From Lacticaseibacillus parakribbianus (GTDB lineage Bacteria > Bacillota > Bacilli > Lactobacillales > Lactobacillaceae), in the NCBI RefSeq assembly GCF_025490915.1, contig NZ_JANQBA010000001.1:124001-188000 (forward strand): a stretch of DNA of 64,000 nt, written 5' to 3'. Numbering within the stretch: position 1 is the stretch's first letter; the number at the start of each line of letters is the position of its first letter. The notes below the pieces were generated by a model, which had not been told where the DNA came from, did no database searches, and saw only the letters and a list, made by a program, of their open reading frames with translations. Made by a program: the position numbers and the translations under genes. Shown one piece after another: positions 18,607 to 26,273 of this stretch.

Positions 18607-19137
18607 GTGAACGCTTTTCGAATTACCCCTGCCTGCCCCAGCGATGACTTCAAGGCCGTCGCGGCCGTATACTGGCGGACTTGGCGAACGAGCTATCGAA
18701 ATTTGGTGCCGGCCGCCTACCTCGCCAGTCTGACGCCGGCGACCTGGCACCCTGAGACCCGGATTGAGACCACCCTGCTGGCCAAAACCGCAACCGGACG
18801 AATCGTTGGTGTTTGCGCATACGGCCCCGCTCGGCGGCCAGCGCGAGCCGGCCAGGGTGAGGTGTATTCCCTCTACGTGCTGCCCGAGTTTCAGGGCCAA
18901 GGGCTTGGCCGCCGGCTGCTGCAAGGTGCCTTGGCGCGGCTGACTCAGCCGACCTGTTACCTCGTGGTGTTGGCGGCCAACCACGGGGCCCAACACCTCT
19001 ACGCCGACTGCGGTTTCGTACCAAGCGGTGAGCGGGTGACGTCCCCCACCCCGTTCGGAACACTGGTTGAGATGATCATGGAGCGACACGACGAAAAACC
19101 CGGCGCAGCGGCCGGGTTTCCAAGCGAGTCAGAATAG
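18607..19137 (+). CDS. GNAT family N-acetyltransferase
   Basis: 176 residues from a GTG start with GAAGGG upstream; the earlier in-frame ATG at 18577 overlaps the -10 hexamer and cannot be used from this promoter. The acetyl-CoA binding motif is EFQGQGLGRRLL near residue 100, preceded by the VYSLYVLP strand. The last 15 or so codons are encoded by a terminator hairpin (see 19094-19119), so the C-terminal tail looks acquired rather than conserved. The 3' end overlaps the convergent gene by 9 bases. Confidence 0.82.
   Translation: MNAFRITPACPSDDFKAVAAVYWRTWRTSYRNLVPAAYLASLTPATWHPETRIETTLLAKTATGRIVGVCAYGPARRPARAGQGEVYSLYVLPEFQGQGLGRRLLQGALARLTQPTCYLVVLAANHGAQHLYADCGFVPSGERVTSPTPFGTLVEMIMERHDEKPGAAAGFPSESE
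19094..19119 (-). terminator. Terminator embedded in the 3' end of the acetyltransferase gene
   Basis: AAACCCGGC and GCCGGGTTT pair around GCAGCG. On the minus strand a T5 run follows, so it can end the transcript of the gene at 19129-19977; on the plus strand it lies inside coding sequence. Confidence 0.75.
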
Positions 19138-19977
19138 TAAGACGTACTTTGCCACTTCAGGACCCAATGGCTGACGCAGTAGCCGGGCTACCTGCACGGC
19201 CGCGGGATCGAGATCCGACACCGCGCCGGTCAGCCAAGTGAAGTGGCTGGCCAAGGTGCTCAGCGTTTGCTCAGCCAACGCAGTCAACTCCCGGGGCGTC
19301 TGGGCCCACACCAGGCCGAGCTTGGCAGTGGTGTCATTGACGGGATGGACTAGGCAAAACGCGCGGAGGTCGCCGTTGACATGCAACACAACCGGCACGT
19401 CGGCGACCAGGTCCGCAAGCTTTGGCGCTAAGGCAGCCACCGCAGCCGGATTGACCGGATCCAGCGGGTGTTGGGCCGCATAGGTGAGCTGGGCCTGGCT
19501 GCGTAGCGCGGCCTGCAGGACCTGGGCCTGCGCCAACCCCGCGGCGCTGAGCAGCTCGGCTCCTGCCGGCAGTGCGGTCTGCGGCACGGCAACGTTGGCC
19601 AGGCTCAGGCGCGGCTGGTAGATTGTGGCGATGCGCCGCAACCCGCGCGAGACCATGGCGGCTACCAGTGGCGTTGTGGCCGCCGTGGTCAAGAGCAGGC
19701 CCTTGGCGCGAACGGCCTTGGCCGCCTGAATCGCTGCCGTAACGACTGCATCGGCAATACGCGTCGGTGACCATTTTTCGCCGGCCGCGGTGCAGGCACA
19801 GGTGAAGCGCAACAGTGTTGGGTGACGACGCGAACGCCAGGTCACGACGACGGCCAGCGGCTGTGCGTCGGCGACGACGGCCGCGGCCGCCCCTTTTTTG
19901 CGCAGGGCCAAAGCCACCTCCTGCCCGGCGACCAGAGGTGGTAGTTGCTGTGTTGCGAATACGGTTAAGTCCCGCAT
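19129..19977 (-). CDS. Hypothetical protein, possibly acetyltransferase-like
   Basis: 282 residues, very rich in alanine, leucine and valine, without a signal peptide or clear membrane span. I do not recognise the family. The alternation of helices and strands, and the C-terminal half with VVLHVNGDLRAFCLV followed by an alpha-helical segment, recall the GNAT fold, perhaps as two degenerate copies, but the acetyl-CoA loop is not obvious. GGAGG lies before the ATG. The next gene upstream on the strand ends 9 bases before the start, so they are co-transcribed. Confidence 0.6.
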   Translation of the reverse strand: MRDLTVFATQQLPPLVAGQEVALALRKKGAAAAVVADAQPLAVVVTWRSRRHPTLLRFTCACTAAGEKWSPTRIADAVVTAAIQAAKAVRAKGLLLTTAATTPLVAAMVSRGLRRIATIYQPRLSLANVAVPQTALPAGAELLSAAGLAQAQVLQAALRSQAQLTYAAQHPLDPVNPAAVAALAPKLADLVADVPVVLHVNGDLRAFCLVHPVNDTTAKLGLVWAQTPRELTALAEQTLSTLASHFTWLTGAVSDLDPAAVQVARLLRQPLGPEVAKYVLLF

Positions 19978-19986
19978 GGTGACCTC

Positions 19987-20508
19987 CTACTTCATCAGCG
20001 TGGTGTCTGCGACGTTGGCGTCAATCAGATTGCGCAGCTGGGCAATCTGATCCGGCGTCAGCCCGGCCTTGGGCAGGATCTGGGCCAGCCGGTGGGCCAC
20101 CAGAAACACGAACACGCGCTGGGTTTCGCCGACCTTCAGGTAGCCGGCCCAGTCGGTGTGGCTTTGGCCGTGCGGCGTCGTTAGCGTAATACCGGTGGCG
20201 TCGAGCACCATGTCTCGCGGTGCGAACATCTCGGCGTTTTTAGGCCGCTTGAACTCGTGTTTGGCCGTCCACTTCAGCACGAGGTGCAATCCGACCAGCA
20301 GCGAGGCGATGCCCAGCCCGGCGTAAAGTGCCGCCTCTTGGTAGCGCCGATTCCAAAGAAACAGCCCGGCAAACAGCAACAGTAAAACGCCCAGGTAGGG
20401 GCTGACGCGTTCCGACAGGCGAACGAGCCAGTTAGTGTTGTGCCGTAGCAGGTACTTGTTGTAGTCAAGATAATCGGCAAACGCGATGGTCACGTGAGAG
20501 AGTTCCAT
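19987..20508 (-). CDS. YcxB-like membrane protein
   Basis: 173 residues. Two hydrophobic spans (about residues 38-52 and 60-78) near the N terminus are followed by a soluble domain with TTPHGQSHTDWAGYLKVGE, matching the YcxB-like C-terminal domain layout. The function of this family is not known. AGGAGG precedes the ATG. The gene lies in a minus-strand series with the HAD and Nudix genes upstream. Confidence 0.65.
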   Translation of the reverse strand: MELSHVTIAFADYLDYNKYLLRHNTNWLVRLSERVSPYLGVLLLLFAGLFLWNRRYQEAALYAGLGIASLLVGLHLVLKWTAKHEFKRPKNAEMFAPRDMVLDATGITLTTPHGQSHTDWAGYLKVGETQRVFVFLVAHRLAQILPKAGLTPDQIAQLRNLIDANVADTTLMK

Positions 20509-20517
20509 GGCAGCCTC

Positions 20518-21321
20518 CTAGGACTGGGCGGCGATGACTTGATCCAAGACCTTCAATACGCCGTAGTCATCGTTGCTGGCCGTGCGATACTTGGCAAAGC
20601 GTGACATGTCCGGATGGGCGTTAGCCACCAAGTAGCCGTATCCCACCGTCGACAACATCTCCGCATCGTTGAAAGTGTCACCGAACGCCATCATCTGACT
20701 CGGCGCAATCCCGAGCTTGGTCCCGATGGCCTGAATCGCCGTCCCCTTGTTGATGCCCTTCATCATGATGTCAATCCAGACCGGGCCCGATACCGCGGCC
20801 GAGAAGCGGCCACCGTAGCGCGGTGCGATCTGCTGGTCGAATGTCTCTCTGGCATCGCCGTTGGGCAGGTAAATGGTGACCTTGTCGGCCTCGCCCGTCC
20901 AGGCCGCCGTGTCCGGCACGAAGGCGAGGTTGTGGTAGAACTCTTGGTAGACGGTGGCGTATTGGCGGTCCTTCTCGTCTGCAATCGCCGCGTCGATACC
21001 GCACACCAATGGCCGGCCATCCGTGTGAGACTTGACGAAGGCGGCGATGTCTTGATAGTCGGCCTGGGGCATCAGCACCTTATCCAGGATGCGGCCGCGG
21101 TGACTGACCACCGCACCGTTGTCGCAGATCAGCGTCAACCGGTCTTTGTGGTCTGGAAACAGGTTTTGAAGCGTGTAAAGCGGTCGACCGGAAGCGATGG
21201 CAAACTGAATGCCCAGGGCCTCCAGGCGGTCCAGGTAGTCGCCAAAGTGCGGCGGTAATGTCCCGGCTTCGGTCAAGAGCGTGTGATCCATGTCGGTGGC
21301 GATGAACTTGATGTCTTTCAA
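20518..21321 (-). CDS. HAD superfamily Cof-type phosphatase
   Basis: 267 residues. HAD motif I is IKFIATDMDHTLL at the N terminus, motif II FAIASGRPLYT, and motif IV GDTFNDAEML, with the large C2B cap of the Cof subfamily between. These enzymes dephosphorylate sugar phosphates, flavin mononucleotide or related metabolites; the substrate here is open. The start is taken as the TTG at 21321, with GGAG correctly spaced, rather than the TTG at 21333, which lacks a ribosome site. It follows the Nudix gene closely. Confidence 0.85.
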   Translation of the reverse strand: MKDIKFIATDMDHTLLTEAGTLPPHFGDYLDRLEALGIQFAIASGRPLYTLQNLFPDHKDRLTLICDNGAVVSHRGRILDKVLMPQADYQDIAAFVKSHTDGRPLVCGIDAAIADEKDRQYATVYQEFYHNLAFVPDTAAWTGEADKVTIYLPNGDARETFDQQIAPRYGGRFSAAVSGPVWIDIMMKGINKGTAIQAIGTKLGIAPSQMMAFGDTFNDAEMLSTVGYGYLVANAHPDMSRFAKYRTASNDDYGVLKVLDQVIAAQS

Positions 21322-21334
21322 GACGGTCTCCAAT

Positions 21335-21895
21335 CTAGTCGTGGCGAATGAAAGCGAGGTAGTAACTCAGAGCGCTGACGCTTTGGGCGCTGGTGATCTG
21401 ACCGGCTTGAACCGCTGCCTTGACTTCCTCAAGCGGCACCAAGGCACTTTGCACGAACTCGTCTTGGTCGAAGTGCTTGGCCGTGGTTTGCTCCGGGTCG
21501 ATGGTCGCAAGCACCAAGTGAACGCGTTCGTCGGTCATGCCCTCGCTGGAATGCACGGCCACCAGCTCCGACAAGTCGAGCGCCTGATAACCGGTTTCCT
21601 CTTGCAGCTCGCGGCGAGCGGCCGCCAGCACCGTTTCCCCGGCATTGATCAGCCCCGCCGGCAGGGCGAAAGACTCGCGGTTGACGCCGACGCGATACTC
21701 GCGGTTGACCAAGACCCGGTCATCCGGCGTGATTGCGAGCATGGCGACGGCCTGGGCATGGCGAATCAGGTCGCGCGTCACACGCAGTCCATCCGGGGTG
21801 TCGATTGTCTGCTGCAGGACTGAAAAAATCGGTCCGGCGTATACCTCGCGGCTGGACAGAATCCGACCGCTCGGCTGCGGTGTCTCAATAAACAT
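21335..21895 (-). CDS. Nudix hydrolase, ADP-ribose pyrophosphatase type
   Basis: 186 residues with a complete Nudix box, G-x5-E-x7-REL-x-EETG-Y, around residues 79-101 (GLINAGETV then RRELQEETGY). The N-terminal beta-strand region with DTPDG and the RHAQAVAML segment are like NudF/YqkG enzymes that split ADP-ribose to AMP and ribose phosphate. AGGCTT-type spacing before the ATG is weak. It heads the operon with the HAD gene. Confidence 0.88.
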   Translation of the reverse strand: MFIETPQPSGRILSSREVYAGPIFSVLQQTIDTPDGLRVTRDLIRHAQAVAMLAITPDDRVLVNREYRVGVNRESFALPAGLINAGETVLAAARRELQEETGYQALDLSELVAVHSSEGMTDERVHLVLATIDPEQTTAKHFDQDEFVQSALVPLEEVKAAVQAGQITSAQSVSALSYYLAFIRHD

Positions 21896-21944
21896 GGCAA
21901 AGCCTCCAACTCAAGCGTGGCGGCACACGTGCCGTCCGACACTA

Positions 21945-21953
21945 CTATAACAA
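21945..21953 (-). promoter_or_regulatory. Extended -10 element before the Nudix gene
   Basis: On the minus strand TGTTATAGT gives a TGn-extended -10; the -35 candidate TTCTTA is weak. Confidence 0.4.
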
Positions 21954-22017
21954 AAAGCTGACGATATAAGAACCGCTTTCTGATGGAGTTGGCCAATCTT
22001 GAGTGGTGGCCGTGCCA

Positions 22018-22068
22018 AAAAGCGGCCGGCCGCCTCAGCCGTCGCCGACCGAAGCTGCCGGCCGCCAG
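22018..22068 (-). terminator. Possible terminator after degV
   Basis: GCGGCCGGC pairs with GCCGGCCGC across a loop of about 30 bases, followed by T5 on the minus strand. The long loop makes it uncertain. Confidence 0.4.
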
Positions 22069-22078
22069 GCAGTCGCGA

Positions 22079-22948
22079 TTAATTGTGTGGTGCCGCGTCG
22101 CGAATCCAGGCCAACGCGATCGCCTTTTCCCCCAGGTGGGTGCCGATCACCGGGCCGAAGTACGAGCGGCTCCAGTTCACGTCCGGGAACCGCGCCTGCA
22201 TCTCGGCCAGCCAGGCCGCGCCGGCCTCCGGGTCGTTGGCGTCGATAATCCAGGCCTTGACCGGGTAATTCACCGTTTCAAGCGCGGCCGCAAACAAATC
22301 CTCGACGCGGCCGTAAGCCTTCTTGAGCGAGCGAATCTTCTCGAAGGCCACAATCTTGTGCGAATCGTCGTCGAAGGTCAAAAGCGGCTTGATCTTCAGC
22401 ATCCCCCCGATGAAGCCGGCCGCGTTGCTCAGCCGACCGCCTCGCACCAGGTTCTGCAAGTCGTTGACGATGAAGTACTCGCCGATGGTGGCGCGAAGGT
22501 CGTCCAAGGCGGCCACGATGGTCGTGATGTCCGCCCCGGCCTTGGCCATGCGAGCGGCCGTCATCACCAGCTCACCCATCAAAATGACGGTGATCTGCGA
22601 GTCGTAAACCACCACGTTGGCGTTTTGAATCTCGCTGGCCGCGCCCTTGAGCGTGTTCACGAAGCCCGAGATGGTGCTGGCCAGGTGAATGCTCAAAATG
22701 GTGTCGTAGCCCTCGTTGGCGAGGTTTTGGTAGAGCTTGAGCATCTCACCCAGCGGCGGCTGCGAGGTGTTGGGGAAGGTTTTGGCGCTGCGCAGCTTTT
22801 CGTAGAACGCTGCGGTGGTGATGTCCTTGCCCTCATCGTATACATTGCCATCCAAGATGACCGGAATCGGGACGACGGTCACGCCCGACTCCTGGACCTG
22901 TGCCGGTGTCAGGTAGGCTGTGCTGTCCGTAACGACCGCGATTTTCAT
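22079..22948 (-). CDS. DegV family fatty-acid-binding protein
   Basis: 289 residues. The N-terminal VVTDSTAYL motif and the TSQPPLGEML loop near residue 72 form the fatty-acid carboxylate site of DegV/FakB proteins; the C-terminal EDD-fold domain follows. FakB-type members present fatty acids to the FakA kinase for phospholipid synthesis. No fakA is adjacent, and a cell can hold several DegV paralogues. AAGGGTGAG precedes the ATG. The gene is divergent from rqcH. Confidence 0.88.
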   Translation of the reverse strand: MKIAVVTDSTAYLTPAQVQESGVTVVPIPVILDGNVYDEGKDITTAAFYEKLRSAKTFPNTSQPPLGEMLKLYQNLANEGYDTILSIHLASTISGFVNTLKGAASEIQNANVVVYDSQITVILMGELVMTAARMAKAGADITTIVAALDDLRATIGEYFIVNDLQNLVRGGRLSNAAGFIGGMLKIKPLLTFDDDSHKIVAFEKIRSLKKAYGRVEDLFAAALETVNYPVKAWIIDANDPEAGAAWLAEMQARFPDVNWSRSYFGPVIGTHLGEKAIALAWIRDAAPHN

Positions 22949-23050
22949 ATCGTCTCACCCTTTTTTCGAAAATTACTGCTTTTACCATACCATGAAACGC
23001 CCTATTTTTGAATATTTTTCACCGCGAAGGCCGGCTGCAACCGGTGACTT

Positions 23051-23079
23051 TTGCGCCGCCACGGCAAAAACGTTACAAT
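23051..23079 (+). promoter_or_regulatory. Promoter of rqcH
   Basis: TTGCGC and TACAAT with a 17-base spacer. The predicted short leader carries a GC-rich hairpin (CGCCCCG/CGGGGCG, 23094-23110) just before the ribosome site. Confidence 0.5.
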
Positions 23080-23127
23080 AATAGGCATGATGACGCCCCG
23101 CTTCGGGGCGATCCGAAGGAGGCAATT

Positions 23128-24837
23128 ATGTCATTCGATGGGATGTTTACTCACGCGATGGCGCGTGAGCTCGCGGCCAAGTTGGTCGGCGGCCGCGTCA
23201 ACAAAATCACCCAACCCTACGCCAACGAGGTGATTCTGGGCATTCGCGCGGAACGCAAGACCTGGCCGCTTTTGCTGTCGGCTCACCCGGAATACGCCAG
23301 GGTCCAGATCACTCAAATTCCCTACACCAATCCGGCGGTGCCGACCACCTTCACCATGACGCTGCGCAAGTACTTGGCCTCCGCCACCCTGAAGCGCCTG
23401 GCTCAGGTGGCTAACGATCGGGTGTTACAGCTGGACTTTGCCGCTCGTGACGAGCTGGGCGATGACCTGAGCTTGCGCCTGGTGATTGATCTGATGGGGC
23501 GACACTCCAACATCACGCTGGTGGACCTCAATGCCAACCGGATTTTGGACCTGATTCGCCACGTCAGTCCGGATCAAAACCGCTACCGTCTGCTGATGCC
23601 AGGGGCCCAGTACGTGGCACCACCGCGCCAGGACAAGGTCGATCCGTTCCAAGACATCAGTCGCGGCTACCGTGAGCTGATGAAGACTACCGACCTGCCG
23701 CTCGCCAAGCTGCTTCAGCGCCACTACCAGGGGCTGGCCGGCGATTCTGCGACAGAGTTGGCCGAACGCCTCACCCACCCCGCGACCGGGGATGTCGATG
23801 CGGCCTGGAATGATTTTCTGGCTGGCTTCGACAAGCCGACGCCGACAATCACCACTGGCGAGCGGGTCAACTTTACGGCCACCGCTTACCGGACGCTGGC
23901 CGGTACGGCGCGGTCGTACCCGACCCTGTCGGCGATGCTAGATCAATTCTACGTCCAAAAGGCGGAACACGATCGGGTCCACAACCAGGGCAGCAACATG
24001 ATTCACGTGCTCAACAACGTGATTGACAAGGACCTGCGCAAGCAAAAAAAGCTGGCCAAGACGCTTGCCGAAAGTGCCAAGCAAGACGACTACCGCATCC
24101 GCGGCGAGGTGCTGACCACTTACCTGGCGCAGGTCACCCGCGGCATGACCGAGGTCACCCTGCCGAATTTCTATGACGACATGCAGCCTTTGACCATCAC
24201 GTTGTCCAACCAGCTGTCGCCGTCTCAAAACGCGCAGAAGTACTTCGCCAAGTATCAGAAGTTGCGCAACGCCGTGGCCTTCGTCAATCAGCAGATGAAG
24301 GAGAACCAGGCCGAACTGGACTACTTGCAAGGCATCGCGGCCCAAATCGAGCTGGCCAGCCCCAAGGACCTTGATGACATTCGCCAGGAATTGCAGGACG
24401 GTGGCTACCTCAAGGTCCAAAAAAAGGGCAAGAAGCCGCTCAAGCACAAGGTCGCGGCCCCTGAGGAGTTTTACGCGCCGGATGGCACCAAGCTGTGGGT
24501 CGGCAAGAACAATTTGCAAAACGACCAGCTGACGCTGCGCAAGGCCAAGAAAACCGACATCTGGCTCCACGCCAAGGACGTGCCGGGCTCACACGTCATC
24601 ATCGACTCGAGCGATCCGAGTGATGAGACGCTGATGGCCGCCGCCAACCTTGCCGCCTACTTCTCCAAGAGCCGCGCCAGCGCGAACGTGCCGGTTGACT
24701 GGATCGAGGTCAAAAAAATTCGCAAACCCAACGGGGCCAAGCCCGGCTTCGTGGTCTATGAAGGCCAACGCACGGTGGCGGTCACGCCGGACGCGGCGCT
24801 GGTCGACCGCTTACGACAGCGACCAGGGCAGAACTGA
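23128..24837 (+). CDS. rqcH: Ribosome-associated quality control protein RqcH (NFACT family, FbpA-like)
   Basis: 569 residues: NFACT-N domain starting MSFDGMFTHAM, a helix-hairpin-helix region, long coiled coils (about 300-440) and the NFACT-R domain with DIWLHAKDVPGSHVII near residue 485. RqcH binds obstructed 50S subunits and adds alanine tails to stalled nascent chains; older annotation calls it fibronectin-binding protein. The ATG at 23128 has GAAGGAGG upstream; the longer frame from 23008 covers the promoter. It is one of the few plus-strand genes in this half. Confidence 0.93.
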   Translation: MSFDGMFTHAMARELAAKLVGGRVNKITQPYANEVILGIRAERKTWPLLLSAHPEYARVQITQIPYTNPAVPTTFTMTLRKYLASATLKRLAQVANDRVLQLDFAARDELGDDLSLRLVIDLMGRHSNITLVDLNANRILDLIRHVSPDQNRYRLLMPGAQYVAPPRQDKVDPFQDISRGYRELMKTTDLPLAKLLQRHYQGLAGDSATELAERLTHPATGDVDAAWNDFLAGFDKPTPTITTGERVNFTATAYRTLAGTARSYPTLSAMLDQFYVQKAEHDRVHNQGSNMIHVLNNVIDKDLRKQKKLAKTLAESAKQDDYRIRGEVLTTYLAQVTRGMTEVTLPNFYDDMQPLTITLSNQLSPSQNAQKYFAKYQKLRNAVAFVNQQMKENQAELDYLQGIAAQIELASPKDLDDIRQELQDGGYLKVQKKGKKPLKHKVAAPEEFYAPDGTKLWVGKNNLQNDQLTLRKAKKTDIWLHAKDVPGSHVIIDSSDPSDETLMAAANLAAYFSKSRASANVPVDWIEVKKIRKPNGAKPGFVVYEGQRTVAVTPDAALVDRLRQRPGQN

Positions 24838-24850
24838 TGACTTGCCCATC

Positions 24851-24889
24851 AAAAATCCCGCCTCACCTTTGTTGTGAGACGGGATTTTT
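24851..24889. terminator. Bidirectional terminator between rqcH and pyrE
   Basis: AAAAATCCCG and CGGGATTTTT with an inner CTCAC/GTGAG stem end both convergent transcripts, including the pyr operon. Confidence 0.9.
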
Positions 24890-24898
24890 GTGCTGGCG

Positions 24899-25531
24899 CT
24901 AGCGGCTGCCCCAGGCGGCCGGGTCCTCACGCCAGGCCTTCAGCAGTGCGAGCTCCGCATCGCTGATGTCGCCGGCGGCCTTGGCCGCGTGAATCAGGCT
25001 GGTGTAATTCGTCAGCGTGGTGAACGGGATGTTGGCCGCGGCGAAGTTCGTCGTGGCGGCCGGCAGTTGGTAGCTGAAAATCGCGACCACGCCGATCACC
25101 TTCGCCCCTTCCTTGGTCGCCGCCGCGGCGGCCTTCAGCACCGAACCACCGGTGCTCAGCAGGTCATCGATCAACACCAGCTTCTGGCCCGGGGTGAACG
25201 CCCCTTCGATCTGTTTGCCCTGGCCGTGGTCCTTGGGCTTGCTGCGCAGGTAAACCATCGGCAGGTTAAGCCGCTCTGCGACCAGCGCCGCATGGGGAAT
25301 GCCGGCGGTGGCCACCCCGCCGATTACTGCCGCTTCGGGAAAGGCCGCCTGAATCGTCGCGGCGAGGCCGTCGGCGATGCGCGATCGCACTGCCGGGTAG
25401 GAAATGGTGATGCGATTGTCCGTGTAGATTGGGCTTTTGAGGCCGCTGGCCCAGGTGAACGGGGCGTTCGGCGAGAGTGTGACCGCCCCGATTTCAAGCA
25501 GATCCTTGGCAATTTGTGTTTCGTAATCCAT
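24899..25531 (-). CDS. pyrE: Orotate phosphoribosyltransferase
   Basis: Joins orotate and PRPP to form orotidine monophosphate. 210 residues; the PRPP-binding motif [13 protein letters not shown] is near residue 120. The ATG at 25531 overlaps the pyrF stop (TGATG), with GGAG upstream; the earlier in-frame ATG at 25546 has no site. It is the last gene of the pyr operon, just before a terminator. Confidence 0.95.
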   Translation of the reverse strand: MDYETQIAKDLLEIGAVTLSPNAPFTWASGLKSPIYTDNRITISYPAVRSRIADGLAATIQAAFPEAAVIGGVATAGIPHAALVAERLNLPMVYLRSKPKDHGQGKQIEGAFTPGQKLVLIDDLLSTGGSVLKAAAAATKEGAKVIGVVAIFSYQLPAATTNFAAANIPFTTLTNYTSLIHAAKAAGDISDAELALLKAWREDPAAWGSR

Positions 25532-26244
25532 CAGGCTTGACTCCATTCTTGATTGATCTGATTGTAGGCGGCCAGCGGGTCGGCCGCCTGGGTAATCGGG
25601 CGGCCGACAACAATCGCGCTGGCGCCAAGCGCTGCGGCCTGCCCCGGGGTGACCACCCGCACCTGATCGCCTTTGGCGGCGTTGGCCGGCCGAATACCCG
25701 GGGTGACGATGAGAAAGTCCGGGCCGGTGACCGCCCGGATCAGCGGCACCTCCTGGGCACTGGCGACCACCCCATCGGCACCGGCGGCCTGGGCAACCGC
25801 CGCCAGGTGCTGAACCGCATCGGGCAGCGGCACGGCGACCGACAGCTCGTTTGTGAGCATTGCCTGGCTGCTCGACGTCAGGTGAGTGATGGCCAACAGG
25901 CGCGGTGGCTTGACGCCGGCCGCTTCGGCGCCGGCCCTAAGCCCCGCCTTGGCCGCCGCAATCATGCGACTGCCACCGGCGGCGTGAACCGTGGTAATCG
26001 CCACGCCCAGGCGGCCAATTTGGGCCGCGGCCTTTTCCACGGTGTTCGGGATGTCGTGGAGCTTGAGGTCCAGGAAAATCTGCAGTGGCCGCTGGGCCTG
26101 CAGCTGGCGAATGATGGCCGGGCCGGCGGCGTAATACACCTCCATTCCGACCTTCACAAACAGCGGCGACGCGGCCGGAAACTGCGCCACGAAGGCGACA
26201 GCTTGGTCGGCGGTGGCAAAATCTAGCGCGATAATCGGTGGCAT
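25531..26244 (-). CDS. pyrF: Orotidine 5'-phosphate decarboxylase
   Basis: Forms UMP by decarboxylation, the last step of the pathway. 237 residues; the active-site motif is [11 protein letters not shown] near residue 60, with the LDFAT segment at the N terminus and the late VVGRPIT phosphate loop. The ATG at 26244 follows AAAGGAG. It starts 29 bases after carB, where pyrD stands in some relatives, and overlaps pyrE by one base. Confidence 0.96.
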   Translation of the reverse strand: MPPIIALDFATADQAVAFVAQFPAASPLFVKVGMEVYYAAGPAIIRQLQAQRPLQIFLDLKLHDIPNTVEKAAAQIGRLGVAITTVHAAGGSRMIAAAKAGLRAGAEAAGVKPPRLLAITHLTSSSQAMLTNELSVAVPLPDAVQHLAAVAQAAGADGVVASAQEVPLIRAVTGPDFLIVTPGIRPANAAKGDQVRVVTPGQAAALGASAIVVGRPITQAADPLAAYNQINQEWSQA

Positions 26245-26273
26245 GAGAACTCCTTTCAAAGTGTCGGCACCGG

